Part shown: positions 1 to 13,470 of the stretch, one piece after another
Layout: each line of letters opens with the position of its first letter
Position numbering within the stretch: the first letter of the stretch is position 1
Origin: Archilochus colubris
Taxonomy: Eukaryota > Chordata > Aves > Apodiformes > Trochilidae
DNA length: 64,000 bases
Assembly (NCBI GenBank): GCA_023079485.1
Contig: CM041084.1
Location: 20,364,609 to 20,428,608 of the forward strand
Direction of reading: 5' to 3'
Notes under the pieces: model-generated
Database searches by the model: none
Told to the model about the DNA's origin: nothing
Seen by the model: the letters and a program-made list of their open reading frames with translations, nothing else
Made by a program: the position numbers and the translations under genes

Positions 1-2354
1 GGGTTTCCTCCAGGTCACTTTCTGAGGCTAAGAATAAGTTGCTGCTCTATGTGTGCTAGGAGTTCTGTTTTTATGTTTCCCTAAAAGATGAAATTTAGGA
101 AAGAGGACCTTGACTGGAGCAGAACAACACTCCCAAGTAGTAGTGAGAATTGCTCTGCTGAGATGCTTTTCTGGCATCCATCGTACATATCACATTGAGC
201 TTTGAGACTGAGATTTCCCTGAGTTCTGATTGGTGTTCAGATCTTTCCAGCAAGGTTTGTGTGATAAGGATAATCCTAGTATGCCTCTTCAGTCCTTGCT
301 AATTCAGGAACTGCAAACACCAATATTTAATCAGTGTTATTTGCTTTTCTATCTTTGTCATACCAGTATGTCTTCTGAGAGGCATTGGTGCAGTGTAGGG
401 CAAAATGTAAAGGCCTGTGGTGCGTGAGAGATTGAGCACATGATCCTCCTAGGAAACTGGAGGTGATTACTGACTTCCTTGAAACTGCAAACACCATGAT
501 TTCACTTAGGAGTGTTTGTGGTTACTGAAGTTGTGAGAGAAAACTGTCTATTTTAAAGGACAGAGTTAGTGTCCTAGAAAACTACTACTTTAGATACAAA
601 CATTATAGAATTACTTGTATATTTTTGGTGTGCTATTGTCAAGACAAGCAATACCTTCTAAAAAAGTGTAATATTAGTTACAGAAACTCTTGCATTGTGG
701 AAATTACCTTTTAGTTAGCAATAATGTAGAAATAATATGTGTGTGAAATTAAAAGATTTTTTGGAAAGCTTACAGAACTAGAGGGGGGAAATCAGGAGTT
801 AGGTGAAAACTGAAAAGTTTAATTTCTTAAGCCAACTTATTTCATTATAACTGGTAATGAAACGTCAGAAAATCAATGTATCATTTTGTACTGTGACAAA
901 AATTCCCATCTTTAATTATGTTCTGATTCTAAGGTAGGAATATTAATTTTTTTTCTAGTCAGCAGCTGTAATAGTACTACTAATAATAATCCAGCTGACA
1001 TTGGCTGTCTGCCCACATCAGTGTTTTAAAAACCCATTGTGTAAAACACCCCCAGCCTCCAAACCACTTTTACACCAACTGGATTTTTTTGGTCAGTTCT
1101 GTAGTCTAAGTGCCAATTATTTGTACTAGTGTATTTTATGGATCCTATTAGAAGATTCTTTCCCCCCAGTAAAACTAAATACCACTTTACCACATTAAAA
1201 TTTATCCTCATTTAGTTATTTTGGCTGAGATAAATGTACAATGCTGCTATGTAAGATCAGGATTCCTCAGTGCTTTGTGTGTTACATTGTTAAACTTTGT
1301 TTTGTTTTCGGTATTCTACTAACCAGTTAAAGGTGATTTATTTACAATACAGTTCAATTCCATGTGTTTTTAATAACTGTTTAGGGCATTTTGTTCTGAT
1401 CCTAAGGAAGATTTGCAAGCACTTAATTTTAAAAGGAGTGCTGCTCTCACTGACATTGGCAGAGCTACTTGTCAGCTTTTCCAAGTGAAGAAATTCTCAA
1501 GATTGACCCATGCTATGTCATTGTATCTGTGCTGAAAGGAGGCTATTTCTATATTCATTGTGAAATTTGAAAGGCTTGAAACAAAAATTGTTCCAATGCC
1601 TTGTTTTAGAATGGGCCCCAAGTGGAGCAGAAGACCTTTACAACTATCTTTATAGATGCATAGATAAAACTAGAGAATAGTAGCTGTAAGTGATTTATCC
1701 TTCTAATGCAGGGAATCTTCTGAAGATGTTCCACTGTACAAATGCCATCTGTTGACTTGACTCAGTCTTTTTCTGTTCAGGACATGCAAACACTATGAGT
1801 TAGACCAGCAGAGCTTGTTTCTGAAAGCCCATAATTTTATTTAATTGATAGCTTGGAAGAGACTACAGAATAAACATGTTACACAGTCAACCACAAAGCA
1901 TCTATAGAAGTTTTCAAACATTTTTAGAATGTAAGTTTTGTACTTTTTAGTTGGATTTAATTTCTGTTTCTTCTTTTTCATTCTTTCTTCTGCTGCTTTG
2001 CATAGGTGCCTGGGCACCTCCCATCCCTTTTCTTTGTGGAAAGTCCACAAGCAAACAAATGTTAAACATGACTGAACCACTTTGTTCCTAACGGATTGAT
2101 ATAAAAGATGGAGGCTCACACTATTGGTCCTTTTTTGACAATGGAGACCCAGTTTGAACCCTACAACTATTTGGTCTTTAACACATTTTGCCTTAATGTA
2201 AAGTTGGTTTGTGCAATGGAGATAGCCCTTTTTAACTGTCCAGGAGACAGGAACATAATTAGCTTCTCTGCATCTTTGCAGCTGTGGAGTGTACAAGTAC
2301 TACTAAGTACTCTGAGGTCTCATGATGATATTAATTGTTACTGTTCTTATTAAG
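1..2354. other. TRDMT1 intron (5' boundary outside window)
   Basis: This is AT-rich non-coding sequence. A 151-codon minus-strand open frame at 1841-2296 has no domain, no splice partner and biased composition, so I read it as chance. I recognised no repeat and no additional TRDMT1 exon here. Confidence 0.6.
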
Positions 2355-2412
2355 GTATGGACACTATGTAGAAGGGACAGGCTCAGTTTTGCAGACAGCA
2401 GTAGATGTACAG
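2355..2412 (+). CDS. TRDMT1: TRDMT1 third-last coding exon
   Basis: The exon is 58 nt, enters in phase 2 (its first G completes a glycine codon) and encodes YGHYVEGTGSVLQTAVDVQ. The acceptor is TTATTAAG and the donor is CAG|GTAAGC. The peptide matches the conserved segment of vertebrate DNMT2 just before the final helical region. It ends in phase 0, which fits the next exon at 3401. Confidence 0.85.
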
Positions 2413-5400
2413 GTAAGCATGTGGTGAATAATGTAGGAAAATTACTTTTCTTCTCTTTTCTGCTTCATTACTTTGAATAGTATAACAAAAAAGTTTTAAA
2501 ACTACATTTTATGACTGCTGAGTTTTCAATTGATTTACTTCATGTTCCTAACAACCAATGTATTTAAATCAAAAGGATTTATGTGCTTCTCTCTATGGAG
2601 AATGTGAGTTGCTATTATTTTATTTTCTGTAGTGTCATACAGAGATTTCAAAGATATGTAAAAACATTACCAATTTTTAATTATATGGGTAAAATGCAGG
2701 ACAGTGTTGTGACTCTAGACCCAGTTTTTGTACACAGATGATCCAGTAAATATTTTCAAGTGTTTAATGCATTTGAATTTCAAAAATATTGTTTATCTGG
2801 GAAGATACAGTATTTTGAAAAGTTCTGATGCTAATATGAAGTTCACCATAAAGTGGTATTTTGGCTTTCGGGAAGGTATGAATAAATGTATTGGTGAACC
2901 AGCATTCAAAGATACTTTTCACAAAGTCTGTTTTGCACATAAGCACCTCCCCTTGCACTTCTGTGCTGTTCACTAATACTACGTGGTATTTCTAAGCATA
3001 AGAAGAATGCAGCTTTGGAATTCAGGATAATCTTGGAGTGAATGTACTAAAACAGCTGCACCTATACAGCTGAATTTGTGTGCATGGTCTGTTATGCAGT
3101 CATATTTAGTCACTGTCCTTTCATTAATAATTTTTACAGTCCTTTGCCACGTTAAGTATTGGTATAGCTTTTAACTGGAATGATGAATATCCTCGTGGTA
3201 GCATTGATTTCTTTCTTGAAAATCTACATGTTGACATACTGGCTGCAAAAATACAGCACAAATCATACTGTCAAAGAAAATATACTATTTGGCATTGTGA
3301 TAATCAAAGAAATACTCTGTCAAGATGTGTTATATTTTAAATATTTGGCATGTGATGAATATTCGGCTGGTGATACTGTTGTTTTGGATATTCTTCATAG
3401 CTTGAATCAGTGTTTAAATACATTGAGGAACTACCAGAAGAAGAGAAGCTTATGAAATTGTCAACATTAAGACTGAGGTACTTTACCCCAAGAGAAATAG
3501 CAAATCTTCATGGATTCCCTCTGGAATTTGGTATGTGCTACAAAGTACCCATTTCTACATCATGCTTCAGGAATGCCAATGGAGTCTTTTGACTGGGGAC
3601 TAATCCATGGTTTCATTTGACATTTTTTTTCCAGGCAGCTCAGTTTGTATGGTTGATTCTTGTTATTTAGCTAATTCTGAATTTCTCTGAATTTCCAGTA
3701 TTTTTTTGCATTTTGTAAGAGCCAGTTTCCATGGTTAGATTTATCTTCTTAAACTAAGAAAAACGTTCTGGCAAGGAAATTTTACCATTACTGAATGATA
3801 AGTTCAATATATCCTGCCAGTTTGGGAGGTTTCTTAGTGGTTCTCAGGGTTGGAGCTGCTTGTTTTCTCCCTTCCATGCATTTGCAGCTGCTGACAAAGG
3901 GAATTTCAGAAGATACAGATACTTCTTTGTTCAAGAGTAACTAAACTCTTCAGTTAATGATCTTTTAAGTAATCTCTGTTTTCTAGAAAAGGCAGTCTTA
4001 GACTTTGGTCAGAGACTTCATTTTCTAATTGTTCTGTGGACAAGAGGGAGTCAAGGTACCATACTCAGCAATAGCAGTACACTGGACACAGGTCAACCAG
4101 AATTAAGCCTGATTTAAATTAATCAGAGTTTCTCATATGAAAAAAAAGTCAGCCAAGAAAATGTTGCTGTTTACTACCTGCTAAGGAGCCTTGCCTGCTG
4201 CAGCCATATCAATTTACTGTCCCTCAGCAACACAAGCATCCATACAATAAGACACCACCAATCTTGAGTAATTTGCTATATTTTCTTTAACTTCCTCAAT
4301 CACTTAGAATTCTGAGGAGTGCTAATGTATATTTTCCTTTTGCAGTTTTAGTTTTCTCATTTATTACTTACAGTTTTATTAAAAATTATTATATTAAAAA
4401 AACATTATCAAGGTTGGAAAGTCAAAGGATAGAGCTGTCAGCACTAACCTTGCTTGTTTTATGCTAAACAGGGCTGTCTTGGGCTTGTGTAGGTTTATCG
4501 TGCTGTTCAGGCTTCCAGCTGAGCACAGGGTAGCCCATTTTCTCCTTTTTTAAAATACAGCTTGTGTTCTCCAAATGTTAAATCAGTCTTTGCAACATAA
4601 CTGAGAGGTGTTGTAGGGTTAATATTGCTTGAACTCTACAGAGGGAGAACTGACACAATGGAGAAATTTGTGGTTGGATGACCCCATTAATTTAGGGTGT
4701 TCAGTTTGCAAAACCTGACCTTTCCTATTTCAGAGTGCTTGGAATGATATTGTGCTTCCACTCTTCAGAGCTCATCTTCAGGGACAGCTTTGAGCTTCAG
4801 TATTTTTGAAAACCAGAAACAAACTCTCAAGACAGTCAGGCTTCTGAATCTGAGGAGTGTCCAGGTTGTCACCATCCACTAAGTGCTCATTTAGCAAGTT
4901 TGTCTGTTGTCACCTGCGAACTGTGGAGGGAGGGACAGGGACAGATTCCACCTCTGAGTTCAGTAACCTTCTACTTTTAATTCATGGGTCCTTCTTCACA
5001 GTTTTTGCAGATCTTTTCTTTGCTAAACTACTTTTCCAACTTCCGTAACATATGAAACAAGCCCTCTTACCCAGTGGCTTCCTATCATACATGCTCCTGA
5101 TTCATGGGCAGAACAAGCCTTTCCCATTGTGCTGAGTCACAAGTCTGACATTTCTTTCCTTTGTGTTTAATCTAAAACATTTCCCACTTTGTACTTTAAA
5201 AAAAGCATTACTCAACTCCAGGCTGATAGAAATATGTTGTGAATTTAGTTACTATAATCTAAGTTTCTTTTGAGGATTTGCAATCTATGTTTTATTTCTT
5301 CTGAAAGTTGCTGTGTTTATGGCTGCAGCAAAGGGTTTTCCCCTGAGACCATTTCTCGTATTTTAAATTTTAAGTCATTATTGTGAAGTGTGGTATTTTC

Positions 5401-7747
5401 AGAGGAAAGTGTGCTTTAATTTATCTGCTCCTGTGTGTTATAATGAAGGCAATATTTCTCCTGAAATTTTCAACAACAGAAAGGAGATTTACCCACTGCA
5501 GATCTCTTGTTGGTCCAAAAAGCTAAAGAATGAGAGAGCTATATGCTGCAAATGAAGGGAAGAGAATGTCAGGAAGCTTTGTAACAGATGCTGTTATGAG
5601 CTGCAGCTACATTATTATCAGAAGAAATGGCTGTGTCTGTGCAGTTTTATATTTTAGCAAATTGATGGCCTTTTCCAATATGCGAGATCCGGAGTTAAGA
5701 TTATTATTTGTTCTTAACATTAACAGATTTATTTGTGCTTTTAACATCTAAATGTATAAATAGGAATTACACTATAGGTCAGTGAAATACTGCAGTCATT
5801 TGTCTTAGCCACTGCTGTGGGTCCCACGGTAATATCATTAAAAGTGATCAGAGCATTCTTGCACCTGTGCCCTGCTTTCATGTGAGTGAGTGTCAGGATG
5901 CCTTTTCCATTTTTCATGTTAGTGATGTATGTAAGCCATTAAGAAACAAATGGCAGCTGAGTGCAAATCAGCACAGTGTGCTAGTGTGGTGTTAAGACCA
6001 CAACATCAAGTGGTGTACACTGCCTGAAGGATATGGTGAGGGCTGTGCAGGAAGTGCCAGCAAACTATGAGTTGTTAAATCTGTCCTGGTGGAGGCTACT
6101 TCTGAGCCAAGAAGATGGAAGGTACAAGATAATGTTAACAGGCTGATGAAAGAGGCTTGGGATAAAGGAAAACATGAGTACTGAAAATTCATTCAGGCTT
6201 TTAGTTGCCAAGAGGTATTTTTAGGGTTCAGATAAGCTTCTTGGGCACATGCATGTGGGTAGGTGCATAAATACATATTTATTTTTATATATTCTTTTAA
6301 ATCATGTAGATTCTGTACCTTATTCAGTGATTTTAATATGAAAACTCCATCTAAGGGTGTGCAAATGATTGTTCCAGAGAGGATGGTTGCCCAAATGTGA
6401 GTGTCAGAAAGCTGGGCAGGGTGGATGGATGGAGCTGGCAGAAGATGTGTTTACCAAAGCACTCCACAATTGAGACATTAATAACTGGCAGAAAAGGATG
6501 GAACAGCTCCTCCCAGACACCACCTCCTGCTCAGCTTTCTGTCATTGGTTGAGTAACTGTCCAACCATGTTCTCTACTGAGAAATCCATGGAAGAGGCTT
6601 TTTCTGAAGTGGTATGAAAACCTCAGAACATACATATTGTTACTTGCACTCATGTCTTTATGCATCAGAAATAATCTGGTCATTTGTTGATGACCTTGAG
6701 TTCAAAGTTAGGTTTTCTTTTTAAGGAATGATCAAATAATTAAATGTAATGAAGTTTCAGCAGTGTAGCCAATGACCTTAACAGTTGAATCACCACTGCT
6801 GTTCATCTTGCACTCAAGTTGAAGCAAATGCACTTTAGCTCACAGTAAGCAAAGAGTGCAAGCAAGGACAGTGACAGCAGATCAGCTGGCTGCTGACAGC
6901 TTTTGCCTTCTCAGAAGCTTGGTCACAGAAGCTTGTGCTCAATACACAACACAGCCCTTTCACAATACCTGGACAAGTTAAGTTTTTTCTGGACCTCACT
7001 TCTCTTTCCCAATTGATGCAGTTACCATGTGAAAGATGTTTCAGATGCTCTCTGTATTTCTGGGTGCATCTAATAGGTTCAGCATCAAATTAGATGGCAA
7101 GTTTTTTAGCTGCTTGATCTCTCACTGAGGAAGCCTTTCTCATAACTTAACCTGTACTGGTTGTGTATTGCACTGCAAGACTCATTTGATTTGCCTTAAC
7201 CAGTTTCAGAGGCTCAGATTGGAAGTACCACATAAAGCTTACTGAGAAACAGAGTTTGGACCAACTGCAAAATAATCACTTTTCCTTCTGCTGTGGTGAT
7301 GTTCTTCTGGATATTCTCTGGAGTAGTGGTTTCGCAGTGTTTTAGGTGCTTCTGCCCCTCCCTGAGACTCCTGGGTGTCTTGGGCTATATGAAAAGAAGG
7401 TAGAATGACATTAGTTACATGAGAAATGTTTTGAGGCTTGATAAACTTTAGAGATAGCAGTACTGCTAGTGGCAGAACTTACACAAATCCAGTGAACTGC
7501 TTGGGAATTGTTTTTGTAACATAAGGAATGGGTGATGCCATCTGTAATCAGTGCATTAAGAACTGTTCTCTGAAAAAAAAAGGAATAGATTAAAAGCTAG
7601 GAACAAACCCAAACTAATGATTATGTACTATATGTTTTTGTTTTAGGCTTTCCTGACAAAGTAACAACAAAGCAGTGCTACCGTCTGCTGGGAAACAGCC
7701 TCAATGTACATGTGGTGTCAAAACTGATCTCCCTTCTACTTGGATAA
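2355..7747 (+). CDS. TRDMT1: TRDMT1 (DNMT2) C-terminal part, three terminal coding exons
   Basis: This is the 3' part of the tRNA (cytosine-38-C5) methyltransferase, which methylates C38 of tRNA-Asp and related tRNAs using S-adenosylmethionine. Coding exons are 2355-2412, 3401-3530 and 7647-7747; joined they stay open to the TAA at 7745-7747. The predicted C-terminus holds the late cytosine-methyltransferase motifs: the region with RYFTPREIANLHGFP (motif IX area) and the motif X-like RLLGNSLNVHVVSKLI, both close to vertebrate DNMT2 as I know it. The SAM-binding and catalytic PCQ/ENV motifs lie upstream of the window. The gene reads in the same direction as CUBN, about 7.5 kb upstream of the CUBN start codon. 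I saw no earlier exon between 1 and 2354, but a short one could have been missed. Confidence 0.9.
2413..3400. other. TRDMT1 intron, 1.0 kb
   Basis: The intron runs from GTAAGC to TTCATAG. Open frames of 69-91 codons on both strands run partly into the next exon in other frames and have no recognisable domain. I see nothing else in it. Confidence 0.75.
3401..3530 (+). CDS. TRDMT1: TRDMT1 penultimate coding exon
   Basis: The exon is 130 nt, with acceptor TTCTTCATAG at 3391-3400 and donor TTTG|GTATGT. It begins LESVFKYIEELPEEE and carries RLRYFTPREIANLHGFP, the target-recognition-side motif of DNMT2. An AG at 3409-3410 looked like an acceptor, but using it would break the reading frame from the preceding exon, so 3401 is the start that works. 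Confidence 0.9.
3531..7646. other. TRDMT1 last intron, 4.1 kb
   Basis: The intron runs from GTATGT to TTTTAG. I see no gene, no CR1 tail and no low-complexity block of note in it. A few open frames of 60-73 codons look random. Confidence 0.7.
7647..7747 (+). CDS. TRDMT1: TRDMT1 last coding exon with stop
   Basis: The acceptor is TTTTGTTTTAG at 7636-7646. The exon completes a glycine codon and encodes FPDKVTTKQCYRLLGN followed by SLNVHVVSKLISLLLG, then TAA at 7745-7747. The GNS-containing stretch is methyltransferase motif X, which closes the SAM-binding fold. The C-terminal tail is only a few residues past this motif, as is usual for DNMT2. Confidence 0.92.
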
Positions 7748-8390
7748 TTTAGAACCTGAATCTGATCACTATGGACTGGTGGCTGAAAATGCTTCCATCT
7801 TGCAAGAGGAATCTGATGGCAGCTGAACAAAAATGATAGCTTACCAAAATATCTGTCTAGACATTTTGCCGACCCATTCTGGTACATTTTAATACTTTGC
7901 TTTTTTGGTGGATTTGCACTGTAGAGATATTTTATTTAAATGGAAATTTCCAGAAGTTAATTGCATTATTTAAATGTCCTTTTTAGTTTACAAAATGAAA
8001 AAAGCAGCATTTATATTTACCTCAATAAAAATTGATAATACTCTTTTATTTTATCTTAAAACTGTCTTCTCAGTACAGTGTAATAAGGCTGTAAATTTAT
8101 AGCTCTTTTAATTACATGTGGAGTCCAAGTTCTACATGTTAAATGTCTTAAACTGTAAATATCAGTGATACCTTACTAAAAGACTGTGTGTATGGTCTGA
8201 AATTTTGATGGTTTTTTTTGGAGTTAAAGCATTCAGTATTTTGTACAAGATTTTTAAAAAGACTCATTGTCATCCTTAGTTTATGGTTGTCTCATCCTCT
8301 TTAAATACTTGTAGGTTTCTGGAACTCATCTGTATCTATCTGGGATGCTTTGTTTAGGTACAGTTGAATAAAACTATTTCAATATTATCA
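7748..8390 (+). other. TRDMT1: TRDMT1 3' UTR with candidate poly(A) signals
   Basis: The AT-rich sequence after the TAA contains AATAAA at 8024-8029 and again at 8367-8372. Either could direct cleavage; the end at 8390 assumes the second. Transcript 3' ends cannot be fixed from sequence alone. Confidence 0.5.
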
Positions 8391-10384
8391 CAGCCCTGAC
8401 AATAACTTGCCTGTTTCTGTTCTTATTTTTATTATTCATGATAAAATCATTGTTCCCTTCCAAAGACATACATTTTAAAATAAATGCTCCACATTTAGGT
8501 TCCTGCAGAACTTCTGAAGATTTCTTCACAAAACGTGATAGCAATACTAGAATTAAGAGTGTATGTTGAGAAGAAACCACTACATGTAGCCATCTAGAGT
8601 GCCACTGTTCTGCACCATCTCATAAAGATGGACTGAATGTTTCTTTTATTAATGAAATCTACTGAGTTAAATGTCTCTGAAACTATAGAGAAAATGATGA
8701 AAAACCTTCTAAAGAAGCACGTGTTTCGGGTTTTATTTTTTCTCACAGGCAATATTATAGAGACAAAAGCAGCTTGAGGGAGGAAAAGGTGAGATGGTAT
8801 TTATTAAGCATCCATTAGGAATCTGGTGTGTCACAAAACTGAAGGATTTCATACATTGATCACAATTCCTGTGCACCAAAACAGTAAGTTGTCAAAGCCA
8901 TAAGTCCTGAAAAAGACTGGGTTTAATTGTTTTTTCTTTTTGCGGGATGAAATAGGAACAGTTGAGGTGTATTCCATCTAGGCTTGGTAATGCAAGAGAA
9001 GCTAAAGACTGTAGAGAACAGAGCTGCTGTAGAGATACTGCAGCTATTTTCAACTGTGGTGGTCCTGAAAAACAAAATAAACTTGGTGTTGTTATCGTTG
9101 TGCTATGCTTTGCCTTATTCTGATGCCTTGTGTACTTCTTCTTCAGTTTTGATTTTGCATGCTGCTTCTGGACTGCTACACCAGGAAAAACTTGGGTTGT
9201 CTGACTTCAGCCTCTCTTATTCCCTACAAGCATTTAGACCCCTTGCACTGTTCCAGCTATAAAAGAGAAATGGAAATGAATTCTCCAAAAGGAGCTCTGG
9301 ACTAGGCCCTAAGGAAGGATGAGGTTGGCCTCTGTCTTTACCTGATCTGTTGTAGTACTGCAATGGCAAAAAACTACTAGGTTAACATTAGTCTGTGTCT
9401 ACTTCTAAACTCCAAAGTGTGGTTTTGATGGTATTATGTATCATAGTTGTCTGCTTACAAGGTGGTTACTGTCTAGATTAAGCAGACAGATCAATAACTA
9501 GTAGATGTATGGTCTTAGTCTTGGGAGAAATGTTAGATAGCAACAGATATTCCTATTTGCATCTGATCTAAACACTGAAATGAAAACAATATAAATTTTA
9601 TGTATAAATTGGGATTTCTTTCTGCTACACCATATAAATAGTCTGTTTTGTCTCACTATAATAATATAGGGCAAAATAGTAGTATTGACAATGTTTTCAT
9701 TTCCTTAGTCTGTAAAACATGGTTTTATGATTTATATGCCACTCATAATTAAGTAATATTGCAGTATAAGTAGAAAGCTTCCTAGCTGCATCTAAAACTG
9801 ATAGAGCAATACATCCTGTTGCATGTTAACAGTGAATTGAAATATAGTGTGATTGTGAAGAGTAAAATCTGTTTGAAAATCAGAGCTGTTTCTGAAGAAG
9901 CTAAAGAACAGATTTCAAGGTTGTAAATATCTGTTGGTGTATTTTACTCCTGCTAAGCCTGTCATACCAGTGCAGCTAACTTGAATGTTTTTTATCCCAT
10001 CTGTTTAGTCATTAATAGACTGGTTTACTGAGCTGTATTGGGTTGCACCTGCTTGACCTCACTTGCTGATCAGATTGCTTCCTTTTCTGAGCAGTCTCCT
10101 AGTCATCAGTACTTTGTAGTCTACTTCAGTGCTGCACTTTGCAACTTCAGCTTAAGCATTTTCACAGCAATTGAATATGATTACAAAAGCAGCTGAAAGG
10201 GTAAATGAGTGGAATCTGGAAGACAGCTCAGGGAATGGAAGGAGATTTCCAGAATCTCATTTTTGGTTTTGTAGGTCACTTATACTGCCCATCTGATACA
10301 CATTACCTTATATGAGCAAGGTGATGTGGTTGTGTTCCCTCTACTTAGCTTTTTAGATATTTGAAACCATATGTGTCTGTAGCA

Positions 10385-10570
10385 GGAAGAGCCTTTCTTG
10401 CTCCTGAGGCTCGACGCACTGCTGGCCTCTCCATGCCTCGCACCAGAGTGAGCTTCCCTCTGTGGGTGTGTGTCCCACCTTTATTGGTCCCCTGGTAATA
10501 GGGGGCCTGTCCTAACCAGGCACAGGTGGACTCGCACCCACTCTTTGGCAACTCGAGGCACCTGGTTTAT
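10385..10570 (-). repeat. LTR-like patch with minus-strand AATAAA (uncertain)
   Basis: About 190 bp keeps several CpG dinucleotides and is GC-richer than its flanks. Read on the minus strand it holds CCAATAAAGGTGGGAC followed by CACACACCCACAGAGGG, which resembles the poly(A)-signal part of a retroviral LTR. I could not define terminal TG/CA ends or a target-site duplication, so the identity is a guess. Confidence 0.3.
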
Positions 10571-11759
10571 CTTGTTTCTCTACATGTGTCTTCTGTGTAA
10601 TTTTTTCTGCATGATATTTAAAAAATATGCCATATTAGTAAGGACTCGGAGGAGGTAAAGTAATAATCAGCTAAGAACACTAGGCATTTATGGGCAGTCA
10701 TACAGGCTTTTTCTATCTAGGATAATGTAGAAATGGCCAAAGAAATATCTAAGGAAAAACCGTATGAAAGTTATAAGAAACTAGGGATAGAGCTCAAAAT
10801 GAATTCCAGTAGCCATTTTCCTTTTGCCTGTGCAAACATGAGCATTCTAGTGTTAAAACCTCATTTGGGGAAGTTTATGCTTGTTTAATAAGAAGTTGTT
10901 TGAATAGATAACTGATATCCAAGTCACCAAGGAAAATGAAGTGTTGAGTAGTGATAATATGTCAGTTTAAATGTTACTGCGAAAAGCATGAAAGGATTTG
11001 TGTTATTTTAAACTCTATTTGGTTACAAGAGTTGGGGAATTTATAAAGCCGTTGAAGAAAAGAAATATATGGCCTTAGATGACCAGGCAGCCATCTGTGA
11101 AGACAGCTGGGTTGTCTTTGACTTTCCTCTCCCTGGTACTTTGGAGAGTCTGAGGAAGCACAGATGAGGGATCTTTTGGTAAGAGCTCTGATGAAGCAGG
11201 AAGCAGAGTTGAAGGGACTAAAACTGAGTGAAATGCATCACTTCATTGAGAGAGGGCTGTTTTAGGGAATCTCAGGTGGCCACTCTGGTTACCCTTTACT
11301 GGGATTCAGAACACTCTGCAGCGAAATAGTCCCTAAAATCTGCTCCAGTGGGATGTCTCTGTAATTTTAAACACAGGACTACATCCTGGAATCCCAGCTT
11401 CTTTGAGAGCTTGTTTGTCTGATGCTTTTTTCCATGCACTAGGCTGCTGTAACACAAATATTTAAAATTACAATCTGATATTTGAAAGCAAGGCACATTG
11501 TTGGTGCTAATATATTTTCTCATGGCTAGACAGTAATAGTTTTTATTAGTGCAAATGCTTGCCCTGTATGTATTTAAAAAATTAATTTTTAAATTAATGT
11601 TACCCTTAAAATGGGATTCTACTGAGAATTAATATTTCTGTTTGGCATTTTGACTGTACATTGATCTTACAATGTGGCATTACTCATTCATTATACATGT
11701 GTTGTAAGATGAAGCCTGGGGCAGAGTTCAAGAGAATACTGGAAAAGTTCATGGAGGAA

Positions 11760-11832
11760 AGTGGGAGGCGTTGGAACAAGATGATCTTTGGGGTCCCTTC
11801 CAACCCATGCCATTTTGTGATTCTATTATTCA
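11760..11832 (+). repeat. CR1 LINE 3' tail fragment
   Basis: The stretch contains TTGGAACAAGATGATCTTTG, GGGTCCCTTCCAACCCATGCC and an ending of the GTGATTCTATTATTC type. This is the characteristic 3' end of avian CR1 elements with the short terminal repeat, in + orientation. It is 5'-truncated, as most CR1 copies are. Confidence 0.85.
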
Positions 11833-13396
11833 TGTCCCCTTCATTTCCTAGCAGTTTGCTCCTAGCCACTGTTGGAGACAGGGGACTGACCTAGATGGAT
11901 CTTTTTGTAACCCAGTCTGGTCACTCTCACTTCCTTATGTTTTAATGGTGACAGGGTGCCAATATTTGTAATCATGGCACCAATACACAGTAAATGATTT
12001 ATGAACAACTCAGGTCTAAGCCTCTCAATAAAACCAACATAACAGAATAGAACAAATCTGAGGGAGGTTGTGCAGCCAGGTCCATTCGTGGCTTTAGGGT
12101 TATTAGTGGAAAAGGGTGGCAATGCAAATGGAATTCCCTAAAAATAACTCCAGTGTACGTTAAAGCAATCGGAATGTGCTAAAAGGACTGGAATAATCAA
12201 TAGGAAAGAACAAAGCCAATGTAACTGACTGGAAACTTTACGTGAACCTAATTTTAAAAAAATGAAACAGAAAATAGGAAGAATCAAAGTGGTTGGTAGT
12301 ATGTAGAAACAATGTGTAGAAAGAAAAATCAGAAAGGCAGAGGAATCACAATACAAGTCTCTTAATGAATCTAAAAAACTAATACATATTACAACTAAGG
12401 AACCTATGAAGATTTAGGACAATGAATCAATTCCAGCTGAAGTAGTTAACGAAATCAAAGCTTACCTCTTTTGTTATTTACTATTAAAATAGTGGTGTGG
12501 GAAATGGGAGCCTTGCAGGTGCTGCAGCTACTGGAGAAGGTGCTGCAGCTGTAAAACCCACCTGAGACATGTGAAGAGAAGGAAGTGATGATGGGTGGTC
12601 ATAGATGAGGGGACCTATAGGCCACAGGGGTAAGGTGTGTAGACCATATAGGTGAGGGGAATGTTATTTTTCAGAGACCCCTGTTTGATGTAAACTTTGT
12701 GGTTGTTGATCCTCTATTAGGCTCAAATACCACATTCATACTTGGCTGTCTTGGAGCTGTAGGGACATGGAGGAAGTGCTGAATTTAATATGGAGAATTG
12801 TTTGCACTAGCAATTTGCACATTTGTGCTACAGGTGTTAGAGTGCTGCTTCATATCTACTCTGTCACTGGAATTTCTTAGAGAGAGGAAAGATGGAAGAT
12901 GATCCAGAGAAATGAAGATGGAAGTACTGGGAGACATGACATCGGCTGAACAGGAACTCAGCTAGAACTAGACAGAAACATCGGTAATTTATCTATTCTC
13001 CCCTATTCCTGAACAGAGGTTTCAAAGAAAAGAGAATAATAGTAAATAAAAAAATGTGGAGGGAAAGATTTTCAGTTGAGGTAAAATACCGTAGGTCATT
13101 TGGATTGTATGGGCAGTGATAGTTTCCAACAACAGAGGATACAATTTTTTATTTTCATAACACTCTTCCCTATGATGGTGAAGGACAACACGGGGGAATT
13201 CCTCCTTATGTTCCTGTGTTCTAACCACAGCAGGTGGTACACAGTCTCCTGGAGGCCACAGGCTGCTGCAGAACAGGTGAATGTCTAGAACACTGAGCTG
13301 CTGCCACTGCACCAGTGCCTACTGGGATGGGCTGTCCCCCATGGGTTCAGGAGAAGCTTCCAGACCTCCAGGCAGCATCAGTAACTGTTGGGTTAC

Positions 13397-13470
13397 CTGC
13401 AGCACGGTCTGTGTGAGCACCAGAAGAATGGTCAGCAGGCTCATGCTGCTCAGAATTCTGAGTTCAGTTT
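13397..13470 (-). other. Exon-like minus-strand stretch with a signal-peptide-like start (uncertain)
   Basis: On the minus strand a TGTTTTTAG acceptor-like site precedes 13470. An ATG at 13444-13442 opens MSLLTILLVLTQTVLQ and reaches CAG|GTAACC. The peptide is hydrophobic like a signal sequence, but no downstream partner exon was found. Chance is the most likely explanation. Confidence 0.12.

Noticed and set aside
1841..2296. 151-codon minus-strand open frame in a TRDMT1 intron
   Set aside because: No domain, a lysine-rich low-complexity middle, and no sign of a gene around it.
3411..3530. Alternative TRDMT1 exon start at the AG of 3409-3410
   Set aside because: It would give the wrong phase after the exon ending at 2412; the AG at 3399-3400 keeps the frame and the expected residues.
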